A stretch of 64,000 bases of DNA from Roseibacillus ishigakijimensis. GTDB lineage: Bacteria; Verrucomicrobiota; Verrucomicrobiia; Verrucomicrobiales; Akkermansiaceae. A program made the position numbers and the translations under genes. This document shows, piece after piece, positions 34,622 to 42,121 of the stretch. Location of the stretch: NCBI RefSeq assembly GCF_016595415.1, contig NZ_JAENIO010000002.1:124001-188000 (forward strand). The letters run 5' to 3'. The notes under the pieces were generated by a model, which saw only the letters and a list, made by a program, of their open reading frames with translations, made no database searches and was not told where the DNA came from. The stretch's first letter is position 1. Every line of letters starts with the position of its first letter.

Positions 34622-35872
34622 CTAGCGGCGACGGCGCTTGGGGGCGGCGGGGCGCTTCTTGCGCACGGGCTTGGGAGGGGAGTCGTCGAGGAGAGCGGTG
34701 TAGATGTAGTTGAAGTCCTCCAGCTTCTTGCGCTCGATCTTGCGGCTGATGAAATTTTCGATGGAGGTCGCGCTATCCAGCTCATCGGCGGTAAGGATGG
34801 TGAAGGCGTCGCCTTCCTTCTCGGCCCGGCCCGTGCGGCCGATGCGGTGCACGTAGTCCTCGGCATTCTCGGGCACGCGGTAGTTGATGACGTGGGTCAC
34901 GCCGGAGACGTCGATGCCGCGGGCGGCCACGTCGGTGGCGACGAGGATGTCGTAAGTGCCGTCCTTGAAGCCGGCGAGGGCTTTCATTCGGTCGCGCTGA
35001 TTGATATCGGAGTGCATGGCAGCGACTTTGTCATGGCCGGAGCCCTTGAGCATGGCGGTGACCGAGTCCGCTTCCTTGCGGGTGCGGGTGAAGACCATCA
35101 CGGAGGCAAAGTCAGTTTGCTTGAGGAGAGCCAGCAGGAGTTCATCGCGCTGGTCCATGGAGACGGGGTAGAAGGCGTGGGAGACGGTGGAGGCGACCTC
35201 GCGGCGGGCGATCTGAACTTCGGCGGGGTCGGTGAGGCACCATTTGGCGAATTGCTCGATGGCGGGGGGCATGGTGGCCGAGAAGAAAAGGGTCTGGCGA
35301 TCGGTGGCGGGGGCGGCCGCCCGTTTCGCTTCTTCGTCGGCTTCCTCGGCAGGCATCTTCCATGGGCAGAGGTTGACGATTTTGCGCACGATGGGGAGAA
35401 AGCCCATGTCGAGCATGCGGTCGACCTCATCCAGAATGAGGATTTTCACTTCTCCAAAGCGCATGGTGGCCCGGTAGAAGTGGTCGACGAGGCGACCGGG
35501 GGTAGCGACCACGATATCGGCCTCTTTCATGTCCTGGTCCTGTTTGCCATAGCCGACGCCGCCGTAGAGAAGGGCGACTTTCAGGCCGGTGTGCTTGCCG
35601 TATTCTTCGAATTGCTCCGCGACCTGGTGGGCGAGTTCGCGGGTGGGCTCGAGAACGAGAATCTGGGGCTTGCCCATTTTTTCGATGCGGGAAAGAGAGG
35701 GCAGGGCGAAGGCGGCGGTCTTGCCGGTGCCGGTCTGGGAGGCTCCGGTCAAATCCCGTCCTTCCAAGATGATGGGAATTGCTTGCGCCTGAATAGGAGT
35801 GGGTTCGGTGTAACCTTTTTCGGTGACAGCGCGCAGGATGGGTTCGGAGAGACCGAGATCAGCAAAAGACAT
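34622..35872 (-). CDS. DEAD-box RNA helicase, RhlE-like
   Basis: ATP-dependent RNA helicase involved in ribosome assembly or RNA turnover. ATG 35872 gives 416 residues beginning MSFADLGLSEPILRAVTEKGY, the expected Q-motif start. Motifs in order: Q motif with PTPIQAQAIP, Walker A ASQTGTGKT (44-52), PTRELA, TPGRL, DEVD in LILDEVDRMLD, SAT, VFTRTRKEAD, ARGIDVSGV and HRIGRTGRA. A spacer rich in Glu/Ala (about 175-195) sits between the DEVD and SAT motifs. The tail is strongly basic (PKRRRR). It is the first gene of a unit with rluD. RhlE, DbpA and SrmB-type roles cannot be separated by eye. Confidence 0.95.
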   Translation of the reverse strand: MSFADLGLSEPILRAVTEKGYTEPTPIQAQAIPIILEGRDLTGASQTGTGKTAAFALPSLSRIEKMGKPQILVLEPTRELAHQVAEQFEEYGKHTGLKVALLYGGVGYGKQDQDMKEADIVVATPGRLVDHFYRATMRFGEVKILILDEVDRMLDMGFLPIVRKIVNLCPWKMPAEEADEEAKRAAAPATDRQTLFFSATMPPAIEQFAKWCLTDPAEVQIARREVASTVSHAFYPVSMDQRDELLLALLKQTDFASVMVFTRTRKEADSVTAMLKGSGHDKVAAMHSDINQRDRMKALAGFKDGTYDILVATDVAARGIDVSGVTHVINYRVPENAEDYVHRIGRTGRAEKEGDAFTILTADELDSATSIENFISRKIERKKLEDFNYIYTALLDDSPPKPVRKKRPAAPKRRRR

Positions 35873-35923
35873 TGCGACGGGGTTTAGTGCCCCGGTGGAC
35901 AACTAGCAAGACTTGAAAGAGGC

Positions 35924-35982
35924 TTCGTGACAGCAAAGAGCCTTTGCGGGGCGAGCTATTTTTTCCTATCAGGAGTCACGAA
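35924..35982. repeat. Inverted repeat between helicase and nadE genes
   Basis: TTCGTGAC (35924-35931) and GTCACGAA (35975-35982) form a perfect 8-bp inverted repeat spaced by 43 bases in the divergent promoter region. A 10-base direct repeat, CCTTTGCGGG, occurs at 35941 and again at 36031. It may be regulatory for one or both genes. Confidence 0.35.
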
Positions 35983-36053
35983 AGAGGGTTTCGTTGCGGG
36001 CGGGACCCGCTATCGTGCCCCTGACCTGCCCCTTTGCGGGTCGACTTGATGCT

Positions 36054-37691
36054 ATGAAGATTGCCTTGGTCCAAATCAACGCGGTGGTGGGAGATTTTCC
36101 TGGAAATGCCAAACGCATTCTGGCGGGTTACCGCGAAGCTCTGGAGAAAGGAGCCGAGCTGGTGGTGACTCCCGAGATGTCTCTGGTGGGTTATCCTCCC
36201 CGGGATCTGGTTTTTAAAAGTCAATTCGTGCCCAAGTGTCTGCAAGCGCTCGATTACTTGAAGAGTGAAGTGGGGGCGGTGCCGCTGCTGGTGGGTTACG
36301 TTGATCGCTCGGGCAAAAGCCCTGGACGCGCCTTTCGCAATGCGGTGGCCTGGCTGGAGAAGGGACAAGTCCGCGAGCGCATCTGGAAGACCTTGCTGCC
36401 AACCTATGATGTGTTCGACGAATGGCGCTATTTCGAGCCGGGTGAGGAATGCCGGACCGTGATGTTTCAGGGAAAAAGAATCGGAGTCACCATTTGCGAA
36501 GATATCTGGACGGAGGATTTCCTCTACCGTCCGCTCTATGAGCGCGATCCGGTGCATGAGCTGGAGGAAGCGGGGGCGGATGTCATCGTCAATCTCAGTG
36601 CCTCGCCCTTCGCCCTCAACAAGCCTGTGGCGCGGCGCGACCTCTTTGCTTCGGTGGCCAAGCGCAAGGGGCTGCCGCTGGTGTATTGCAATGCGGTCGG
36701 TGGGCAGGACCAGCTCATCTTCGACGGGCACTCGGCGGTGGTGGACGGCCGGGGCGGAGTGATAGCGAGCTTGGCAGGATTTCGAGAAGAGGTGGCCGTG
36801 GTCGATGTCGGAGTGACGGGAGAAGGGGTGATCTGGCCCGAATTGGATGAAAACGAACAGCTCTATGAAGCCCTCGTTCTCGGGCTGCGCGATTACGTGA
36901 CCAAATGCGGTTTTGAAAAAGTGTGTCTGGGCCTCAGCGGGGGAATTGACTCCGCCTTGACCGCAGCATTAGCGGTGGCGGCCCTGGGGGCGGAGAATGT
37001 GCGGGGGCTGACCATGCCCAGCGCCTTCAGCTCGGCGGGTAGTGTGAGTGATTCCGAAGCGCTGGCCCGCAATCTGGGCATGCGTTGCGAGGAAGTGCCT
37101 ATTGGCGAGGTTTTTGCGCAGGTGAAGGAAGCCTTGCAGCCCGTCTTTGGTGGGGCTCCCGAGGATGTCACCGAGGAAAACATGCAAGCCCGCATCCGGG
37201 GGCTCTTTTTGATGTCGCTTTCCAACAAGACGGGGGCCTTGCTGCTGACCACTGGCAACAAGAGCGAGCTCGCGGTGGGCTACTGCACCATGTATGGCGA
37301 CATGTGCGGCGGCTTGGCGGCCATCTCCGACTTGCCCAAGACCCGGGTTTACGAGCTGGCCCGGTGGATCAATCGCGACCGCGAAATCATTCCCTGGAAC
37401 ACGATCGACAAGCCGCCCAGTGCGGAGTTGGCCCCGGATCAGAAGGATCAGGACTCCCTGCCGCCGTATGAGGAGCTTGACGCTATCCTTGAACTTTACG
37501 TTGAACAGCAAATGAGTGCTTCCGACATCATCGAGTGTCATGGTCACGACGAGACCATTGTGCGCTGGGTGCAGAGGAGAGTTGACCTCAATGAATGGAA
37601 ACGCCATCAAGCGGCTCCGGGATTGCGGGTCACTTCGAAAGCTTTCGGAGTGGGTCGTCGCATGCCCATTGTGCAGAATTTCCAAGGCTGA
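36054..37691 (+). CDS. nadE: Glutamine-hydrolysing NAD+ synthase
   Basis: Last step of NAD synthesis: amidates nicotinic acid adenine dinucleotide with ammonia from glutamine. ATG 36054 gives 545 residues beginning MKIALVQINAVVGDF. The nitrilase-type glutaminase domain has the complete Glu-Lys-Cys triad: Glu41 (TPEMSLVGY), Lys112 (RIWKTLLPTYD) and Cys148 (GVTICEDIW). The synthetase domain starts near 270 with the ATP pyrophosphatase loop SGGIDS (295-300), then NKSELAVGYCTMYGDMCGG and PPSAELAPDQKDQDSLPPYEELD. It is followed after 23 bases by the beta-helix protein gene. Confidence 0.97.
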   Translation: MKIALVQINAVVGDFPGNAKRILAGYREALEKGAELVVTPEMSLVGYPPRDLVFKSQFVPKCLQALDYLKSEVGAVPLLVGYVDRSGKSPGRAFRNAVAWLEKGQVRERIWKTLLPTYDVFDEWRYFEPGEECRTVMFQGKRIGVTICEDIWTEDFLYRPLYERDPVHELEEAGADVIVNLSASPFALNKPVARRDLFASVAKRKGLPLVYCNAVGGQDQLIFDGHSAVVDGRGGVIASLAGFREEVAVVDVGVTGEGVIWPELDENEQLYEALVLGLRDYVTKCGFEKVCLGLSGGIDSALTAALAVAALGAENVRGLTMPSAFSSAGSVSDSEALARNLGMRCEEVPIGEVFAQVKEALQPVFGGAPEDVTEENMQARIRGLFLMSLSNKTGALLLTTGNKSELAVGYCTMYGDMCGGLAAISDLPKTRVYELARWINRDREIIPWNTIDKPPSAELAPDQKDQDSLPPYEELDAILELYVEQQMSASDIIECHGHDETIVRWVQRRVDLNEWKRHQAAPGLRVTSKAFGVGRRMPIVQNFQG

Positions 37692-37714
37692 AGCTCTGGA
37701 GCCCTTTTTCCCCC

Positions 37715-39589
37715 ATGACAGCAACCAGCGAACTCTCGCGTGAGGAAGCCCTCACCATTCTCGGACTCACCGCCAAGGACGATTTGACTCGTTCGCGGGC
37801 TGCCTTGGAGGAAGTCCGGGCTCATTTGCGCCGCCTGCGGGATGAAGCGACCACTCCCGACAAGCGCATTCAATATGAGGTCGAGCTGGTTCGCTTTGAG
37901 GAAGCCTTGCACGTCCTCTATGCCCCCCGGAAAAAGCGGATTTGGCCTGTGGTGGTGGGTCTGCTTCTGCTTCTCCTGCTCGGGGGAGGAGGTTACTCGG
38001 CCTATCGCATGGTGGTGGAACAAGAGCGGTTGCAAGCGCAGGTCGAGGCCTTGCTGGGGCAGGCGGCCAGCGCGGTCGCGGACCGCAATTGGGAGGAAGC
38101 GGAAGGTCTTTTCGCCCGGGTTGAGGGCTTGGATTCCGAGAACCCGGCCGTGCCTCAGGGTCGGCGACAAATTGAAGAGGGCCGCGAGGAAGAGCGGCGT
38201 ATGGAAATCAACTTCGCCTTTGGCAAGGTGAAGGAGAAGATCGAGATTCAGGCTTGGGGAGAGGCGGAAGAAGCCCTCGCCGCTGCTCGTGACCTCGCTC
38301 CGGAAGACGAGCGGGGCCCGCAGTTGGAAAGCGACTTGCGAGCCGAGCGCCGACGGGAAGAGATTCGGCAGCTGGTGGAGGGCATTGAGCAAGCTCACCG
38401 GGAAGAAAATTGGCAGAAGGTCATTCATGACAGCGAGGAACTCGCCGTGCTTGCTCCGGAGCACGAGAGACTCGCCGACTTGCAGGAGAAAGCCCGGGAG
38501 GCGGAATTGATTCTTCGTAATCTGAAGAACGTGGCGCAGGCCCTCTATGGGCGGGCTCGTTCGCTGGACGATGGCGAGTATTCGGCCGAAGCCCTGGAGC
38601 TCTTGCGCGAAGCCCAGCGGCTGGCTCCCTCTGAGGCAGCGGGCGAACTCTACGAGAAAATGTCGGGCTATGTGCAGACCATCGAAGTCCCGGAGGAGGC
38701 GGAAACTCTTGCGGATGCGCTGGCTCAGGTCCGGCCGGGGGACAAGGTCCTACTCGGAGAAGGGGTCTTTCAGGAGTCGGTATTGGTGCCGGCTGGAATC
38801 ATCTTGGAGGGACAGGGCGAGGGCAAGACCGTGCTTGAGGTCCCGGCCGACGCTGGCAGTGTGCTCGTTATTGCGGGCGAGGGACCGGCGGTGCGACTGA
38901 GCCACCTCACCCTGCGCCATTCTGGCTTTACGGATGCCAGCGAACGTTATCCAGTCGTTTTGCTGCAGGAGGCCCAGGCCGAGCTGGAGAATTGTGTGAT
39001 TGAGTATGGGGCCGGACACGGCCTCGCGGTCACCGGGGGCGGTCGGGCCACTCTTCTTGCTTGCGAGGTCAAGGCCTGTGGCTGGGATGGGATCGCGGTC
39101 ACTGGGAAAGGCAGCCAGGTCACCTTGGAGGAGGTGCGCGCGCTGGCCAATCTCCAGCACGGGCTCGATGTCTGGGACGGTGCTCACGCCCGGGTGGCTC
39201 GATCCCGCTTTCAGGACAATGGTCTCACCGGCATCTTTCTCACCGCCACAGGTGAAAGCTCGCAGGTGGAGAGCTCGACAGTGGAGCGCAATCGCGAAGT
39301 CGGAGTGATGCTCAGCAAAGGGGCGGTAGCCGTCATTAGCGGGAACCTCATTGCCGATAACACGCTGGGCGGGGTGGTGGCCCGCGACGGGGGCAGCCGC
39401 TTGCAGGTGACCGGCAACACCATCGAGAAGAATGGGGAGGCCGGTCTTGTGGTGGGCAAAGAGGTCCTTTTGGAAAAGGAGGAAGGAAACGTCGCGACCA
39501 ATAATCAGGGGCGGCAAAAGTGGCTCAATGCCGACTTCTCCCAGATGAAAACCGGAAGACCGGTTCTCAAGGCCTTGCCCGTGGAATGA
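37715..39589 (+). CDS. Membrane-anchored protein with J-like N terminus, helical stalk and beta-helix
   Basis: Not assigned to a known family. 624 residues from ATG 37715. The N-terminal 70 residues (SREEALTILGLTAKDD, then a helical pair ending ALHVLYAPRKKR) resemble a short J-domain-like helical module; a single membrane helix follows at about 77-97. The extracytoplasmic part has a charged, TPR-like helical stalk (about 98-335; repeated ERRREEIRQL and similar) and then a right-handed parallel beta-helix (about 345-610) in which short turns recur (ENCVIEYGAGHGLAVTGG, KACGWDGIAVTG, RSRFQDNGLTGIFLTA, GNTIEKNGEAGLVVG). Beta-helices of this type bind or cleave polysaccharides or act as scaffolds; no catalytic residues are evident. 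It lies directly after nadE. Confidence 0.8.
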   Translation: MTATSELSREEALTILGLTAKDDLTRSRAALEEVRAHLRRLRDEATTPDKRIQYEVELVRFEEALHVLYAPRKKRIWPVVVGLLLLLLLGGGGYSAYRMVVEQERLQAQVEALLGQAASAVADRNWEEAEGLFARVEGLDSENPAVPQGRRQIEEGREEERRMEINFAFGKVKEKIEIQAWGEAEEALAAARDLAPEDERGPQLESDLRAERRREEIRQLVEGIEQAHREENWQKVIHDSEELAVLAPEHERLADLQEKAREAELILRNLKNVAQALYGRARSLDDGEYSAEALELLREAQRLAPSEAAGELYEKMSGYVQTIEVPEEAETLADALAQVRPGDKVLLGEGVFQESVLVPAGIILEGQGEGKTVLEVPADAGSVLVIAGEGPAVRLSHLTLRHSGFTDASERYPVVLLQEAQAELENCVIEYGAGHGLAVTGGGRATLLACEVKACGWDGIAVTGKGSQVTLEEVRALANLQHGLDVWDGAHARVARSRFQDNGLTGIFLTATGESSQVESSTVERNREVGVMLSKGAVAVISGNLIADNTLGGVVARDGGSRLQVTGNTIEKNGEAGLVVGKEVLLEKEEGNVATNNQGRQKWLNADFSQMKTGRPVLKALPVE

Positions 39590-39617
39590 GGGTCGGCTCG
39601 GCACCGACTACCGCTGC

Positions 39618-40253
39618 CTAGCGCAATTGGCAGACCTCGAGGAGGTCAGCGGGGCGCTTCAGCATGTAGTTGGGGTTCTGCCGATGAAGGGCATCGGGGG
39701 AGTTGAAACCCCAGGTGGCGGCGGCGACATCCACTCCCGCACGGTGGGAGGCCCGCACATCACGGGTTTCGTCTCCGATGTAGAGCATTTGTGAGCGCTC
39801 CAGGGAAAAGGTTTTTTCGATGGCCCGCAGATGCTTGTGTTTGCCCGAGAGCTTGGAGGTGCTGGAAATGAAGGTGAAAAGTTCGCGCAAGCCTTTTGCT
39901 TCCAGAAACGCTTCCACATTTTCGGTGGAGTTTGAAGTGAGGATGCCGAAACAGGTGCAATGCTCGCGGAGTTGGGGGAGCAGTTCGGCCATTCCTTCGT
40001 TGAGGGAAAGAGTGGTGATGTCTGCCCGCAAGGCTTTGCGCCCCCGGGCCAAGAGCGAAGGGACGCGCATCTTGGAGACACCGAGATGTTTGAGCAGTTC
40101 CTTGAGCTCAAAATCCTGCAGGCTGGGAATCTCTTCCATGGAGACCGGCCGCAAGGAATAGGTTTGGGCCAGGTCGTTGTAGACCCGCACGGCAGCGGCG
40201 AGAGTGTCGGCCAGGGTGCCGTCGAAATCGAAGATGAGAGCGGGATAACGCAC
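39618..40253 (-). CDS. HAD-family phosphatase, phosphoglycolate phosphatase-like
   Basis: Soluble haloacid-dehalogenase-type phosphatase. GTG 40253 gives 211 residues and places the first motif at the N terminus (VRYPALIFDFDGTLADT, nucleophile Asp9, acid/base Asp11). Motif II is GILTSNSTENV, the Lys of motif III is in LSGKHKHLRAI, and motif IV is YIGDETRDVRASHRAG. The helical cap lies between about 20 and 85. Phosphoglycolate phosphatase and pyrophosphatase-type activities are both possible; sequence alone does not decide. It is the last gene of the DUF255-M48-tsaD-HAD run, 31 bases after tsaD. Confidence 0.88.
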   Translation of the reverse strand: MRYPALIFDFDGTLADTLAAAVRVYNDLAQTYSLRPVSMEEIPSLQDFELKELLKHLGVSKMRVPSLLARGRKALRADITTLSLNEGMAELLPQLREHCTCFGILTSNSTENVEAFLEAKGLRELFTFISSTSKLSGKHKHLRAIEKTFSLERSQMLYIGDETRDVRASHRAGVDVAAATWGFNSPDALHRQNPNYMLKRPADLLEVCQLR

Positions 40254-40284
40254 GAGTCGGGATGGTTGGTGGTTGTGAGGGCTG

Positions 40285-41292
40285 CTAGGCCAGTTTGAGA
40301 TTGGGGTCGATGTCAGTGGTGAGCGATGAGGTCTGCCCGGCCCGCAGGCGGTGATGGGCGGCAAAGGCAATCATGCCCGCATTGTCGGTGGAGAGGCTGG
40401 GCGAACAGGCGCGAAATGTCAGCCCGGCAGCGTGACAGGTGGCCGCCAGTTGCTCGCGCAAGGTGGCATTGCAGGAAACGCCGCCGGAGAGGGTGACCAG
40501 CGTCTGCCCCCTCAGGCGGGCGGCCCGTAGGGTCTTGGCGATGAGAACCTCGAAAACGGCGGCCTGGAAGGAGGCGCAGAGGTCGGCGAGGTGGTCGCGC
40601 GGGGAGGGCAGCTTTTGCAGGGTGTAGAGCACAGCGGTCTTCAGTCCCGAGAAGGAGAAATCGAGGTGGTCCTCCTGCAAGAGGGAGCGGGGAAAGTCGA
40701 AGGCATCGGCATTGCCTTCCCGGGCCCGCTTCTCAATTTCCGGTCCGCCGGGATAGGGGAGATCGAGCATTTTGGCGACCTTGTCAAAAGCCTCGCCAGC
40801 GGCGTCGTCGAGGGTCTGGCCGAGAAGGTGGTAGCTTCCCACGGTCGTGACTTCGATGAGCAGGGTGTGCCCGCCGGAAACCACGAGCGCGAGGTGGGGC
40901 GGGATGTCTTCTTCGCCCACGAAGGGGCTGAGGAGATGGCCCTCCATGTGGTTGACCGAAAGAAACGGCTTCCGCGTGGCCAGCGCCAGTCCTTTGGCAA
41001 AAGAATGCCCCACCGCTAGCGAAGAAGCGAGACCGGGACCGCCAGTCGCCGCGAAGGCGGAGAGCTGGTCGAGGGTGAGCCCGGCCTGGGCCAGGCAATC
41101 CCGCACCAAAGGCTGGATGCGCAGGGTGTGATTGCGAGAGGCCAGCTCGGGCACGACCCCACCGAGGTCTTTGTGGAGTTCGATTTGCGAGGAAATGACC
41201 GAAGCGAGTAATCCGGGAGGAGAGCCAGCGGCGCGGCCATAGATGGCGACCGCCGTTTCGTCGCAAGAGGATTCGATGGCAAGAAGTGGCAT
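40285..41292 (-). CDS. tsaD: tRNA N6-adenosine threonylcarbamoyltransferase TsaD
   Basis: Transfers the threonylcarbamoyl group to N6 of A37 in tRNAs reading ANN codons; universal and usually essential, working with TsaB and TsaE. ATG 41292 gives 335 residues. The Kae1/TsaD signatures are complete: LAIESSCDETAVAIY (N-terminal ASKHA phosphate loop), VVPELASRNHTLRIQPLV, the metal-binding NHMEGHLLSPF, VSGGHTLL, the characteristic LGQTLDDAAGEAFDKVAKML, and VTLSGGVSCNATLREQL. It starts 8 bases after the M48 peptidase stop, so it is part of that operon. Confidence 0.97.
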   Translation of the reverse strand: MPLLAIESSCDETAVAIYGRAAGSPPGLLASVISSQIELHKDLGGVVPELASRNHTLRIQPLVRDCLAQAGLTLDQLSAFAATGGPGLASSLAVGHSFAKGLALATRKPFLSVNHMEGHLLSPFVGEEDIPPHLALVVSGGHTLLIEVTTVGSYHLLGQTLDDAAGEAFDKVAKMLDLPYPGGPEIEKRAREGNADAFDFPRSLLQEDHLDFSFSGLKTAVLYTLQKLPSPRDHLADLCASFQAAVFEVLIAKTLRAARLRGQTLVTLSGGVSCNATLREQLAATCHAAGLTFRACSPSLSTDNAGMIAFAAHHRLRAGQTSSLTTDIDPNLKLA

Positions 41293-41300
41293 GGGCTCGG

Positions 41301-42068
41301 TCAAGGGCGATACTCGCGACGGGCAATGGGAAGGAACTCGCGCAGCGCGGAGATGCGGGTCTCGTTCAAGGGATGAGTGCGCAGAAATTCCGCGCCCTGA
41401 CTCCCCCGGGCGTTGTTGTAGTAGGCAAAACGCTGCCACATCGCGATGGCTTCCGCCGGGTCGTATCCCGCCCGGGCCATGAAGATGGTGCCGATGCGAT
41501 CGGCCTCCAGTTCCTGCGAACGCGAAAAGGTGAGGCCGAAGGCGATGTTGCCCGCGCTGCTCAGGAGCTCGGTGGCGGAATTGGCATTCTCTCCCCCCAG
41601 CACGCTGCCCAGCACGGCGGCTCCCAGGCCGATGGTGCTTTGGTTGCGGATGCGGGCATCGGCATGATTGGAGGTCACGTGAGCAATCTCATGCGCGAGG
41701 ACGGTAGCCAGACCCGCGTCGTTGCGGGTGATTTGAAAGAGTCCGCTATTGATGCCCACTTTTCCGCCCGGCAAGGCGAAGGCGTTGGGAGTCGCGTCTT
41801 CAAAAACGACAAATTCCCACTGCGCGCCGGGCAGGTCGATGACCCGGGTGAGCCGGGCCGCTACTCGATTGACTTGGTCCCGATAAGCATCATTGGTGGA
41901 GAGTCGGTTCTGGTTCTTTAGGGTGCGGAAGGCGGTGGCGCCTTCTGTGACCAGACTGGGGGAAGATTGGCGAATCTGCACCGAGCCATCGGGGCCGAGG
42001 GCACTGGGCGCGGCACAAGAGAGAATGGCCAGTGGCAAGGCCAGCGGGAGAATGCGGCGGAAATTCAT
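41301..42068 (-). CDS. M48-family metalloprotease, lipoprotein
   Basis: 255 residues from ATG 42068, with a lipoprotein-type signal (MNFRRILPLALPLAILSC, acylated Cys18), so it is predicted to be membrane-attached in the periplasm. The peptidase domain has the zinc site AHEIAHVTSNHADARI with the HExxH motif and the third ligand Glu in SRSQELEADRIG. NAFALPGGKVGINSGL is another family signature. Related proteins (BepA/YfgC, LoiP) handle outer-membrane protein quality control. A long open frame upstream of ATG 42068 has no coding character. It lies 53 bases after the DUF255 lipoprotein and 8 before tsaD. Confidence 0.93.
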   Translation of the reverse strand: MNFRRILPLALPLAILSCAAPSALGPDGSVQIRQSSPSLVTEGATAFRTLKNQNRLSTNDAYRDQVNRVAARLTRVIDLPGAQWEFVVFEDATPNAFALPGGKVGINSGLFQITRNDAGLATVLAHEIAHVTSNHADARIRNQSTIGLGAAVLGSVLGGENANSATELLSSAGNIAFGLTFSRSQELEADRIGTIFMARAGYDPAEAIAMWQRFAYYNNARGSQGAEFLRTHPLNETRISALREFLPIARREYRP

Positions 42069-42121
42069 GAGGACACCTTGGAAAGTGGGTTCCGGTCTGT
42101 CAATTTTCGACCCTGCCGATC

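Noticed and set aside
33716-35887. A 723-codon plus-strand open frame
   Set aside because: It is antisense to rluD and the DEAD-box helicase, both with full motif sets. Long antisense frames are expected in GC-rich genes, and its peptide is Gly/Val/Asp-rich with no domain.
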